The notes beneath the pieces were generated by a model, which saw nothing but the letters and a program-made list of their open reading frames with translations, searched no databases and was not told the DNA's origin. Made by a program: the position numbers and the translations under genes. Below, piece by piece: positions 23,122 through 31,697 of a stretch of DNA of 64,000 nt; position 1 is the first letter of the stretch; the number at the start of each line of letters is the position of its first letter. Source of the DNA: Sorangium cellulosum (GTDB lineage: Bacteria > Myxococcota_A > Polyangia > Polyangiales > Polyangiaceae); contig NZ_CP012670.1 in assembly GCF_004135735.1 (NCBI RefSeq), forward strand, positions 4,976,501-5,040,500. The letters are read 5' to 3'.

Positions 23122-24879
23122 TTATTCAGCGCCCGGCGGCCGGGCAAGAATGTAGCCCAGCCGCGAGAGCAGCACGAAGAGCTCCGAGCGCGCCTTGTCG
23201 TGCAGGGCGCCGCCGAGGTACTGCGCGCGGCACCACGCCTCGTCCGCGACGCCGTCGAGGAGCCGCGGGCGGAGCGGGAAGATCTCGACGCGATCCGGCG
23301 CGAACGGCTCGCCCATCTCGCGCGCGATCCGCGCCGCGATCGCGCGCGGCCCGACGGGCAAGGCGACGCGGCCGTCCGGCCCGCGCTCGCCCTCCACGAA
23401 GGCGATCGCCGTGATCTTCGCGTCGCTCGGGGCGCGCCCCGGGGAGACCACGACGGCCGCGTGCCGCACGAGCGGCTCGCGCTCCACGACGCGCGCGACC
23501 TCGGCCGTGGGGTACGCATGCGCGTCCCGCCCGACGTCGACGGCGCCCGCGAGGGTGAACCCGTCGGGCTCGCGCACGAGGACGAGGCGCGGCAGCCCGG
23601 CGAGGTCCGGCGCGCCGTCCCGGAGCGGCGTGTACATGCCCGCGGCGTTCAGCGCCGGGAGCGCCCCCGCCGCGAGCTCGGCGAGCAGCCACGGCCGCCC
23701 CGGCGCCGGCCACACGCGCGGCACGAGCGACGTGGGCGAGGGGGGCGACGGGGGCGAGAACAGGTGCACGCCGGCCGCCGCCGCGGCGCCGGCCACGCCG
23801 AAGCCCGGGACCTTGCGGGCCCAGAGCGCGCGCGCGAAGGCGTCCCAGCGCTCCGGCTCGACGACCTCGGTGAGGCTGCGGAACCAGGCGCGCGCGGACC
23901 GCGGGACCGCCGGCGCGCCGCCGCGCAGCACGGCGTCCCGCAGGCGGCGCGAGACGCCGAGCACCGTGACGCCGGCGCGCTCGAGCAGGCGCGGATCGGC
24001 CTCCGCGTCGCCGGGCGCGATCTCGGCGCAGGCGGCCCCCGCCGCGAGCGCGGCGAGGGCGAGGTGCGGGGCGTGTTGCGCCGGATCGAGCCCGGGCGCG
24101 GCCAGGGTGTCGGCCTCGTCCAGGCCGAGGACCAGGAGCCCGTCGCGCAGGAGCGCCTCGTGGAGCGCCGCGGCCGTGAGCTCGACCGGCGCCGCCGCCG
24201 GGTCGCCGAAGACCGAGAGGAGCCTGGCCGCCGGCGCGTCCGGCGCGTACCAGTGCGACGGCGGCGGGGCGCCCTCCCCGCGCGGCGCCGCGGCGAGCGG
24301 CAGGAGCGCGGCCTCGCCCTGCGCGGCGAGGTGCCGGTGGCGCTCGGCGATCACCACGTGATCCGGCGCGAGCCGCGCGAGCCGGTGCTGGACGAAGGCC
24401 GGGCCGAGGGGCGGCAGCGCCGAGATCACGGCGCCGAGGCGCAGCGCGGCGAGCAGCGCGACCACGTGCTCGACCGACGGGGGCAGCACCACGGCGACGG
24501 CCTGGCCGGGCGCGACGCCCGCGCTCTGCCATGCGGCCGCGAGCGCCCCGGCGCGGAGGTGCAGGCTCTCGTAGGAGACCTCCTGGTCGCCCGCCGCGCC
24601 CACCGACACGAGCGCCCTCCGGCGCCTGCCGAGGTGGGCGACCACGCAGTCGTGGTAGACGTCGTACCCCTCGCCGGGGCGGCTCTTGAGCCCGCCGGGC
24701 CGCCGCGCCGCGTGCGCGTAGAGCGCGCGGCGGAAGCGCTCCGGGGCCTCGTAGGTCGCGGGCAGCAGCGCGCCCAGGAAGGCGCCGTCCGCCTCGCCGG
24801 CGCGCAGGGTGCCGACGAAGGCGCGCAGGTCGAGCCGCTCGGGGTCGGGGACGGGCGCGCGGGGCTCTTCCATGGTCAT
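23122..24879 (-). CDS. ANL-superfamily (acyl-CoA synthetase-like) protein, probably catalytically dead
   Basis: This 585-residue protein has the size and outline of an AMP-forming acyl-CoA synthetase: SYESLHLRAGALAAAW and GQAVAVVLPPSVEHVVALLAALRLGAV fit the early core. The signature residues are gone. The expected (S/T)SG(S/T)TGxPK loop reads SVFGDPAAAPVEL, the YGxTE motif reads FGVAGAA, and the TGD aspartate and C-terminal lysine regions are not recognisable. It lies between the PAAR-like gene and the toxin-antitoxin scar, in line with the T6SS genes. I infer a pseudoenzyme recruited as a structural or adaptor protein, perhaps for loading or folding a tip component. Its function is otherwise unknown. 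Confidence 0.65.
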   Translation of the reverse strand: MTMEEPRAPVPDPERLDLRAFVGTLRAGEADGAFLGALLPATYEAPERFRRALYAHAARRPGGLKSRPGEGYDVYHDCVVAHLGRRRRALVSVGAAGDQEVSYESLHLRAGALAAAWQSAGVAPGQAVAVVLPPSVEHVVALLAALRLGAVISALPPLGPAFVQHRLARLAPDHVVIAERHRHLAAQGEAALLPLAAAPRGEGAPPPSHWYAPDAPAARLLSVFGDPAAAPVELTAAALHEALLRDGLLVLGLDEADTLAAPGLDPAQHAPHLALAALAAGAACAEIAPGDAEADPRLLERAGVTVLGVSRRLRDAVLRGGAPAVPRSARAWFRSLTEVVEPERWDAFARALWARKVPGFGVAGAAAAAGVHLFSPPSPPSPTSLVPRVWPAPGRPWLLAELAAGALPALNAAGMYTPLRDGAPDLAGLPRLVLVREPDGFTLAGAVDVGRDAHAYPTAEVARVVEREPLVRHAAVVVSPGRAPSDAKITAIAFVEGERGPDGRVALPVGPRAIAARIAREMGEPFAPDRVEIFPLRPRLLDGVADEAWCRAQYLGGALHDKARSELFVLLSRLGYILARPPGAE

Positions 24880-24936
24880 CGGGGCGCTGCGGCGGCGCCG
24901 GAGCGGTGGGCTCGCTCCCGCGGGCGGTGGTGCCGG

Positions 24937-25038
24937 TCACGCCATGCACGCCTCGGTATCCGGCGAGCGCTCCTTGTACCAGGCTGCGGCCTCATGGAGC
25001 TCGGCCTCCGCTTCGGGCCCAAGCCGGGCCGGCTTCAC
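24937..25038 (-). pseudogene. Truncated RelE/ParE-type toxin remnant
   Basis: A GTG at 25038 overlaps the stop codon of the antitoxin gene and opens a frame of only 33 residues (VKPARLGPEAEAELHEAAAW, then YKERSPDT) before a stop. This is the start of a RelE/ParE toxin, where a helix with PEAxxELxEAxxWY is typical, but such toxins run to about 90-105 residues. The rest is missing before the neighbouring ANL gene. I read it as a toxin truncated by deletion or insertion of the T6SS-side DNA. Confidence 0.7.
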
Positions 25039-25262
25039 AGGCCCAGATCGCGCTCGATGCGGGCCACCGCGTCGTCAACGTCGACGCCCGGCGACTGCCC
25101 GGACAGCGCCCGATGCGCTCTTCGCTCGATCTCCTCGATCCAGGCCGCCTCGTCGCGAACATCGGGACGAGAGAGCGAGTCCATGAGCTGCAACGCGAGC
25201 ATCGCCCGCTCTCCTTCGTCGAGATCGAGCGCCTCCTGGAGGAGCTTTCGGGCCGTGCTCAT
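25035..25262 (-). CDS. Addiction-module antitoxin (TIGR02574-like)
   Basis: A 75-residue protein starting at ATG 25262 (MSTARKLLQEALDLDEGERA). The pattern LDEGERAMLALQLMDSL followed by AWIEEIERR is the signature of the small putative addiction-module component paired with ParE/RelE toxins. The toxin frame overlaps its stop but is truncated, so the pair is no longer a working toxin-antitoxin unit. It interrupts the T6SS gene order between the TssJ and ANL genes. Confidence 0.8.
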   Translation of the reverse strand: MSTARKLLQEALDLDEGERAMLALQLMDSLSRPDVRDEAAWIEEIERRAHRALSGQSPGVDVDDAVARIERDLGL

Positions 25263-25360
25263 GCTCCGGGAGGGTAGCACGCCGCGGGGACGGGCGCGCC
25301 GGGCCGATCGCGGCGCATCCAGCCAGCGCCGCGGCGGCGGCCGGGAGGGCGCCCGCGCCG

Positions 25361-25789
25361 TCAGCGACGTCGCAGCTTCGTGCGCTCGATCCGGTGCTCG
25401 CCGAGCCGGATCACGACCTCCTCCGGGAGCGGATTGCGCAGGGACATCCGCCACGCGCCGTCGGGCGCCGTGAAGAAGAAGTAGACCGCGACGTCGCTCT
25501 TGCCGTCGTCGTCGAGCGTGACCGTCACCTCCTCGCCCGGGAAGATCGGCTGCTTGCTCAGGATCTGCCCGTCGGCCTGCTCGCCGAAGAGCTTCGCGGC
25601 CGCCTCCTGGTACGACTCGGCCGCGAGCGCCTCGTTCACGTGGCGGACCATCATGTACAGCATCGCGCCGCCGTTCGTCTTCGCGGGCGCGTCGACGACG
25701 ATGCGCGTCGTGCTGCCCGCGCACCCGGCGAGCGCCGCGAGGGCCGCCGCGGCGAGCACCGCGAAGGCGGGGCGCGCGGGCCGCGTCAC
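25361..25789 (-). CDS. TssJ-like outer-membrane lipoprotein
   Basis: A GTG at 25789 overlaps the TssM stop codon (GTGA), giving 142 residues. A signal peptide ends in a lipobox (ALAGC, Cys about residue 23), so the protein should be anchored in the outer membrane. The mature part has beta-rich segments (PIFPGEEVTVTL, VAVYFFFTAPDGAWR) consistent with the TssJ transthyretin-like fold that docks TssM. The gene directly follows TssM. Identity rests on lipobox, size and position. Confidence 0.7.
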   Translation of the reverse strand: MTRPARPAFAVLAAAALAALAGCAGSTTRIVVDAPAKTNGGAMLYMMVRHVNEALAAESYQEAAAKLFGEQADGQILSKQPIFPGEEVTVTLDDDGKSDVAVYFFFTAPDGAWRMSLRNPLPEEVVIRLGEHRIERTKLRRR

Positions 25790-28700
25790 CGCGACCTCGC
25801 CGCGTTCACCCTCGCCCTGACGAGCGCGAACGTCTCCCACGGGTCGCCCAGGACGACGAGCTGGGCTAGCACCGCCTGGCCGGCCTCCGCCGGGACCTGC
25901 CACGTGTAGAGCTGTCCCGGGGCGGGCTGCCGCACGGGCGCGGGCGGCTGCGCCGCCTTCCGGAGCAGCCGCAGGAAGCTGAAGTGCGATCCCTCGGCGC
26001 TGAGCGGCGCCGGGTGGGTGTCCTCCTTCGAGGCGACGTCGGTGAGCTGCACGCCGACCTGCGAGCTCGACGCCGTGGTCCAGTCGAGCTCCAGCGCCGT
26101 CGTCGCGGGCTTCTGGTTGAAGTTGAACAGCGACCCGGGCCCCACGTTGAAGTAGACCAGCGTGAGCGCGCGCCGCTCGCGCGTCGCGCTCCCGAGCGGC
26201 ACGGTCGCGAGCCGGTAGCGGAGGGGCCGGGGCTTGCCCTTCTCGTCCCAGAGGCGCGCCGAGAGCACGCCCGCGGCGTTGACGATCCGGTACATATCGT
26301 CGGGCAGGGCGAGGCTCGCCTGCACCGACGGGCGCATCCGGAAGCCGCCGCTCCCCTCGACCAGCGACAGCGGCTCGAGGTAGCGCCGGAACACGTCGTA
26401 GATGCGCCCGTCCGTGGGGTGGAAGAGCGCGGCGAGCTCCTCGGGCGTCACCTCCTCCGACGCGCCGGGATCGAAGGGGAAGCGGGCGACGGCGCGCTCG
26501 AGATCGGGCATGAAATCCCGCCGGAAGACGCGCGAGACGACGCCCTGGATGTCGCTCCGGCCGATGCTCGAGAGCGGCGACAGGGGGGCGAGGAAGGGCG
26601 CCTGCTGCTCCTTCGGGAGCGCGACGGCGTTGATCCAGCCGCGGATCAGCGACGCGTACGCGCCCTTGTCGCTCCGCAGCCCCGCGAGGACGAGGCGCCC
26701 CGACGGCGCGAGCGCCTGCTCCAGCGTCTCGCCCGCCCCCGCCTCGCCCGCCCCCGCCTCGCCGCCCCCGGCCTCAGCCGCGCCGGCGCCGTCCTCCTCC
26801 GCCGCCTCGAGGTCCTTGAGCATCTGCGCGAGGATCGCCTTGTACTGCGTGACCCTGGGCGCCGCGCCGGCGCCGTCGACCACCTCGTGCCAGCGCGCGA
26901 AGGCCTCGGACACCCGCTTCATCGGCGCGAGCATCGGCTCCTCCTGCTTGGTCTCCGGGTCCTGGACGTCGAGGGTCGCGTGGTGATCGACGATCTGCAG
27001 GAAGTCGTCGTAGGTCGTGCCGCCGCCGCTGTCGCTCATCAGCGCGAGCGCGACGCGGAGCGCCTCGGACGAGGGCGCGGACAGCCGGAACCCCTGGACG
27101 AAGCGCGCGAGCTCCTCGCGCGCCTCGTCCGCGTACCGCTCCACCATGCGCCGCACGAACGTGGCGACCTGCTCCCGGTCGCGCCGGCGCGCCTCCACCT
27201 CGTGGCCGCGGGCCGCCGCGTCGCGCTCGCCGGCCTCCAGGGTCCGGAGCGCCGCGCGCAGCCGGAGCACCGGGCCCCGGACGTGGGCCTCGTACGCGGC
27301 GCGCGTGTAACGCCCCGCGATCACGGACCGGCCGGTGAAGATCGCCTCCGCGCCGGCGGCGGGGTTCCAGGCGACGGGCTGCGGCTCGTCGCCCCCCGCG
27401 GCGAAGAAGATCGAGCGCTGGGCGCCGCTCCGCGCGAAGCCCTGCAGGAGGAGGCTCGCCCTGCTGTCGCGCATGACGGCGGTCCACTCGTCCTCCTCGA
27501 AGATCCTGACGCCGCTCCGGAGCGCGACGAGCCGGGGCTCCGCGCCGCTCGACCGACGCGCGTACAGGCCCTCCAGCTCGCTCACGAGGCCGCCCAGCAG
27601 CCCGCGCCGCTCGTCCACGGCGAGCCCCGCGCCGCGCACCGCCCGGAGCATCCCCGCGAGCTCCTCGACGTCCAGCGAGCGAAACGCCTCGTGCTCCTCC
27701 AGGAACGCCCCGAGCTGCGGCGCGTAGGCATGCGCGAGGCTCGCGCCGCGCGCCGCGCCCTCGTCGGTCGCGCCGTCGTGGTCCATCCCCTCGAGGAGAC
27801 CGAGCGTGAGATCGGCGTGCTGGAGCCGGCCGAGCTGGCGCTCGAGCGACGAGGCCTGCGCCTGGAGCCGCTCGAGCTCCGCGGGCTCGACCACGCGATC
27901 CCGCATCGCCTCCTCCACGGCGAGGACGAACCGCCACCAGGGCTCCTCGGTGTCGTACGGCTCGAGCGGGACATTGCTGATCTCGAACGACACCGGCTCG
28001 CGGGGCGCCTGGTCGGTGTTCTCCAGATAATCGACGATGATCTCGGGATCGAGGCCCGTCATCGACGCCCAGAGCTGCAGCCGGTTGCGGCCGCGGTCGT
28101 CGCGCTCGCGCCGGATCCCCAGCGCGTCGTGCCGGTCGCTGTGGATCAGCGCGAGGTAATAGAGGCTCCGGTGGCTCGGGAGGGCGAGCGCTGCGTCGTG
28201 GCTCCTGCCGTGCACCTTCCCGAGCCGCGCGACGTGGCGGAGCCCGGGCAGGAGGAGCTCGTCCCGGATCGCCTCGGAGAACCTCACCCGCATCCGCGCG
28301 CGGGTGCGCGCGAAGAAATCCGGGTGCGTGTCGAGCCACGACGAAGGGCGCGCGGTGAACGCGATGATGGCCTCTCGCCGGCTCTCCTCGTGCGCGGCGT
28401 CGACCGCCGCCGGCTCGTAGCGGGAGAGCGCGCTGTCCGCCGCCTCCCAGAGCCCGTACTGGTGGGCGAACGCGATGCCGAGGAACGTCATCACGCCGCT
28501 CGCGACGAGGGTCGCGGCGACGAGGTGCCGGAGCCGCGGATCCGGCCCCGGCCCGCGCTCCGACGCGCGGCGCAGCGGGCTCGGGGCGCTCGCGGGCGAG
28601 GCGGCGAGGTAGAGCCCGCCGCGAACCGGATCGAACGAGAGCGCCTCGTGGGCGAAGAGCGAGGCGAGGAACTGGCGCAGCGGGGGGATCAGCGGCGGCG

Positions 28701-29589
28701 CCTGCCGAAGGAAGGCGATCACCCGGCGGTAGGCGTCCGCGTCGAGCGCGGTGAGGGCGCGGGGCAGGTGCTGCCGCAGGCCCTCGAGCCAGGCCTCGAG
28801 CCGCGCGCCGGCGTCCTCCTTACCCGGGAGCGGGACGTGCATCGCGATGCCCTGCGCGCGGCAGAACGAGGCAAGCTCGGCGTACCCCTCGATCGCGTCG
28901 AGGTGCGTGAGGACCACGCGGACCTCGAGCGGCCGCCGCCGGATCGCGCTCAGCAGGTTGATCTTGCCGCGGATCGTCTCGGCCAGCTCCTCCGTCGCGT
29001 CGGGCGGGTCCGCGAGGAGCCGCTGCGCGTCGACGGCGACGAGGACGGTGGGCGACCGCCTCGAATAGAGCCGCCGCCACAGGAGCTCCAGGGCCGTCCG
29101 GCACGCCGGGCCGTGATCGTGCAGGACATTGGCCGGGACCTCCATCACCACGGCGCTCGAGGTGAGGTAGACCGGAAGATCCTTGTCGTCCGTCTGGCTC
29201 GCGATGAACTGCTTCGCCTGCCGCCGCCAGTCGGTATACCGGTCGACCATCGTGCTCTTGCCGCTCGCGGCGGCGCCGAGCACGACGAACTGCTCGAAGT
29301 TGAGGATCGACCGCCGGTAATGCGGGGGCAGCCTCCCGAGGAAGCGCCGCCACGCCCGCACGAGCTGGACGGGGCTCACCGCGGCTCCCTCGGCCCCCGC
29401 CACGGGCGCCTGAGGCGCGAGCGCCTGGGCGGCCTTCCTGGCGTCCTTGCGCGCCTTGTAGCGCTTCCTCAGCGCGACGCCGAAGGCGGCGAGGACCGGG
29501 GCGAGGACGAGGATCGCCGCAAGGACGCGGGGATCGATCTCGCCCACGAGGCCTTGCACCGTCTCCTGCGCTTCGTCGAGGGGCTTCAT
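25786..29589 (-). CDS. tssM: T6SS inner-membrane protein TssM (IcmF)
   Basis: A 1267-residue protein, usual for TssM. A membrane segment lies at about residues 20-40, then a Walker A motif GAAASGKST near residue 104 with a following IcmF-type GTPase-like domain (VDAQRLL, VVLTHLDAIEGYAELASF). A second membrane segment is near 370 (VAATLVASGVMTFLG). The long periplasmic region ends with a beta-rich C-terminal domain near TssJ-binding position. It forms the TssJLM membrane complex with the lipoprotein downstream and TssL in the other block. Confidence 0.93.
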   Translation of the reverse strand: MKPLDEAQETVQGLVGEIDPRVLAAILVLAPVLAAFGVALRKRYKARKDARKAAQALAPQAPVAGAEGAAVSPVQLVRAWRRFLGRLPPHYRRSILNFEQFVVLGAAASGKSTMVDRYTDWRRQAKQFIASQTDDKDLPVYLTSSAVVMEVPANVLHDHGPACRTALELLWRRLYSRRSPTVLVAVDAQRLLADPPDATEELAETIRGKINLLSAIRRRPLEVRVVLTHLDAIEGYAELASFCRAQGIAMHVPLPGKEDAGARLEAWLEGLRQHLPRALTALDADAYRRVIAFLRQAPPLIPPLRQFLASLFAHEALSFDPVRGGLYLAASPASAPSPLRRASERGPGPDPRLRHLVAATLVASGVMTFLGIAFAHQYGLWEAADSALSRYEPAAVDAAHEESRREAIIAFTARPSSWLDTHPDFFARTRARMRVRFSEAIRDELLLPGLRHVARLGKVHGRSHDAALALPSHRSLYYLALIHSDRHDALGIRRERDDRGRNRLQLWASMTGLDPEIIVDYLENTDQAPREPVSFEISNVPLEPYDTEEPWWRFVLAVEEAMRDRVVEPAELERLQAQASSLERQLGRLQHADLTLGLLEGMDHDGATDEGAARGASLAHAYAPQLGAFLEEHEAFRSLDVEELAGMLRAVRGAGLAVDERRGLLGGLVSELEGLYARRSSGAEPRLVALRSGVRIFEEDEWTAVMRDSRASLLLQGFARSGAQRSIFFAAGGDEPQPVAWNPAAGAEAIFTGRSVIAGRYTRAAYEAHVRGPVLRLRAALRTLEAGERDAAARGHEVEARRRDREQVATFVRRMVERYADEAREELARFVQGFRLSAPSSEALRVALALMSDSGGGTTYDDFLQIVDHHATLDVQDPETKQEEPMLAPMKRVSEAFARWHEVVDGAGAAPRVTQYKAILAQMLKDLEAAEEDGAGAAEAGGGEAGAGEAGAGETLEQALAPSGRLVLAGLRSDKGAYASLIRGWINAVALPKEQQAPFLAPLSPLSSIGRSDIQGVVSRVFRRDFMPDLERAVARFPFDPGASEEVTPEELAALFHPTDGRIYDVFRRYLEPLSLVEGSGGFRMRPSVQASLALPDDMYRIVNAAGVLSARLWDEKGKPRPLRYRLATVPLGSATRERRALTLVYFNVGPGSLFNFNQKPATTALELDWTTASSSQVGVQLTDVASKEDTHPAPLSAEGSHFSFLRLLRKAAQPPAPVRQPAPGQLYTWQVPAEAGQAVLAQLVVLGDPWETFALVRARVNAARSR

Positions 29590-29683
29590 CCGGGGCGATC
29601 GATCCGACCCTTACGAGGGCATTGCCCACGATAGGCCGACGCCGGGGGGCCGCCAAGAATTCGGGCGCCCCCGCGCCGGGCGC

Positions 29684-30937
29684 TCACTCGGCGCGCCAGT
29701 ACAGGTAAAGGCGGCACCTCGCGAGCTGCGGGGCGTCGAAGAGGACGACCTTGCCCTCCTGGATCGCGTAATCCCACTCCTGGCCTGGCGCGATCGCGAA
29801 GAACTCCACGTTCGACGAGAAGCCGTGGTGAAACGGCGGGCTGTCGAACCGCGAGAACGGGATCCCCTTGAGCGCGCGCTCATAGACGGTGTGCAGGCGC
29901 GTGGGGCTCGCGAGCTTGACGCCGCCGAGCTCGAGCCGCGTGGCCACCTGCGGCTTCTTGATGAGCAGGAAGACGTCCCGCGCGCGCTTGACCTCCGGGC
30001 CGAGGGCGCACTCGAGCATGCCCTCCTTCTGCGCGAAGGCGACGTAGGGCACGCTCCTCCGCCCGATCTGGGCGTGCTCCTCGAGCTCCCCGAGGAGCAC
30101 CTCCAGGCACTCGGCGAGCTCCTCGTGCCGGTACCGCGCCCCGAGCTCGGAGGGGTCGATGCCCCGGAACACGCAGACGTCGGCGTACAGGGCGCGCAGG
30201 GCGCGGAAGACGTCGAACGGGTGCGGGGCGATGCCCTGCTCCAGGTCGTCGAGGAGCTCCACGAACGCGAACACGCCGCGCAGCGCCTGCTTCGCCGCGG
30301 ACTGGCTGTCGCCGGAGAGGTGGTTCTGCTCGACCTCGTCGAGCAGGGTCTGCCGGAGCGCGCGGGCGATGGCGCGCATGCGCCGCCGCTGGTCCTCGAA
30401 GAGCGGCGCCGAGCGCCCGACGCAGACGAGCGGCGGGAGGTGATCGGTCCTCAGCGACCAGAGCCCGTCGGGGCTGCACTCGAACACGGCCAGCTTGAAC
30501 GACTGCGCCGCCGTCTCGGAGGTCGCGTTGCTCGAGAGCTCGACCTTCTGGACGATCCGCTCGATCCCCTCCTCGCCCGCGTCCCCTGCGCCCAGCGCGA
30601 CGACCTCGTACCCGCTCTCCAGGTGGACGTACACGGGCGCGATCGACGCGCCGGTCGTGTTCAGGTTGAGCGTCGCCGGCGCCGTGTTGCCGGGGATGTC
30701 GACGATCGTGCCCGAGGGCAGGACGAGGCTCATCTCCTGGACGCTGACGATGCCCTTCTGGAGCTGGAAGCCGTCGAGCTCCAGCGTCCCGAGGCCCCAC
30801 GAGGGCGCGGGGGAGAGCCGGAGCCGGAGCGCGACCTCCTCCCGGAGCGACCTCTCCTGCGCGTAGAAGTGCTCCGGGAGGAGCGCCTGGCCCATGTGCC
30901 AGTGCACCCGCGACGTCTGATAGGCGACCTTCTTCAC
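29684..30937 (-). CDS. tssK: T6SS baseplate-membrane connector TssK
   Basis: A 417-residue protein with GTG start at 30937. The N-terminal motif VHWHMGQALLPEHFYAQERS is the hallmark of TssK, and the C-terminal region with FFAIAPGQEWDYAIQEGKV is also typical. TssK links the baseplate wedges to the TssL/TssM cytoplasmic parts. The gene lies between the Hcp-like and TssM genes in the same orientation. Confidence 0.93.
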   Translation of the reverse strand: MKKVAYQTSRVHWHMGQALLPEHFYAQERSLREEVALRLRLSPAPSWGLGTLELDGFQLQKGIVSVQEMSLVLPSGTIVDIPGNTAPATLNLNTTGASIAPVYVHLESGYEVVALGAGDAGEEGIERIVQKVELSSNATSETAAQSFKLAVFECSPDGLWSLRTDHLPPLVCVGRSAPLFEDQRRRMRAIARALRQTLLDEVEQNHLSGDSQSAAKQALRGVFAFVELLDDLEQGIAPHPFDVFRALRALYADVCVFRGIDPSELGARYRHEELAECLEVLLGELEEHAQIGRRSVPYVAFAQKEGMLECALGPEVKRARDVFLLIKKPQVATRLELGGVKLASPTRLHTVYERALKGIPFSRFDSPPFHHGFSSNVEFFAIAPGQEWDYAIQEGKVVLFDAPQLARCRLYLYWRAE

Positions 30938-30998
30938 GTGCGCTCGCTGGGGCGCGGCCAGGTGGGCTGTCTCTCGCGCCCTCGCCGCGCGGGCCCCG

Positions 30999-31670
30999 TC
31001 ACTCCACCTTGGCCAGCGTGCCGACCTTCATCCCCCACCCCTTGACGAACTTCTTGCTCTTCGAGGTGGCGAACTTGAGGTCGTACGCCTGGTTCGCGGC
31101 GGGGACGATCTCGAAGTAGATGTTGTAGACGTTGACGTCGATGTTCGGCGCGACCTTCACCGGCTCGCTCGCGACCGAGAGGCGGATGTCCGTCTTGCCG
31201 GGGGCGTTGAGCTGGCCGGCGACCTTGGGGGTGCCGCTCGCCGGGTGCGCCTCCTCGAACCACGATTTGACCTCCTCGTCGTAGTTGACGATCCACCAGC
31301 CGAGGTCCTTGACGACCGTGGTCTTGAGCGTCGTCTGCTGCTTGATCTGCACCTGGTTCGCGTTCTCGGACGAGATGTAGGCGCTGATGCAGATGGGATC
31401 CCCCACGCCGCCGCCCCACGAGAAGCTCTCGAGGACGCCGACGACCTTCACCTTGTTCGCGCCGCTCGTCTCGTCGCCGCTCGTGGCCGGCGCGAGGTCC
31501 TCGATGCCCGCGTACGTCTTCGTCTCGTTGAAGGGCGTGTAGACCTCGATGTCCTTGGCGAGCGCGCCGCTCAGGCCGAAGCCGTTGAGATCGACGAGGT
31601 AGCCGACCCGCTGCTTCTTGAGCGGGTCCATGACGAACCCGCTCTTCCAGTCGCAAGAATAGTCGTACAT
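30999..31670 (-). CDS. Hcp-like tail-tube protein candidate (copy A)
   Basis: A 223-residue protein with an excellent GGAG site before ATG 31670. It is paralogous to the 206-residue protein at 33838-34458: both share the start pattern CDxxxGFxxDP, a KDIEV-NPF/TPF segment and VLES followed by beta strands. It sits right after TssC, where Hcp (TssD) is normally found, and is predicted all-beta. It is longer than classical Hcp (about 165 residues), so the tube assignment is by position and fold impression. It could also be a sheath- or tube-associated protein. Confidence 0.5.
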   Translation of the reverse strand: MYDYSCDWKSGFVMDPLKKQRVGYLVDLNGFGLSGALAKDIEVYTPFNETKTYAGIEDLAPATSGDETSGANKVKVVGVLESFSWGGGVGDPICISAYISSENANQVQIKQQTTLKTTVVKDLGWWIVNYDEEVKSWFEEAHPASGTPKVAGQLNAPGKTDIRLSVASEPVKVAPNIDVNVYNIYFEIVPAANQAYDLKFATSKSKKFVKGWGMKVGTLAKVE

Positions 31671-31697
31671 GACCGTCTCCTACCGGGTTCGTCGGCG

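Noticed and set aside
25984..29634. A 1216-codon plus-strand frame opposite TssM
   Set aside because: Arg/Glu-rich shadow product; TssM on the minus strand has Walker A, membrane segments and the usual length.
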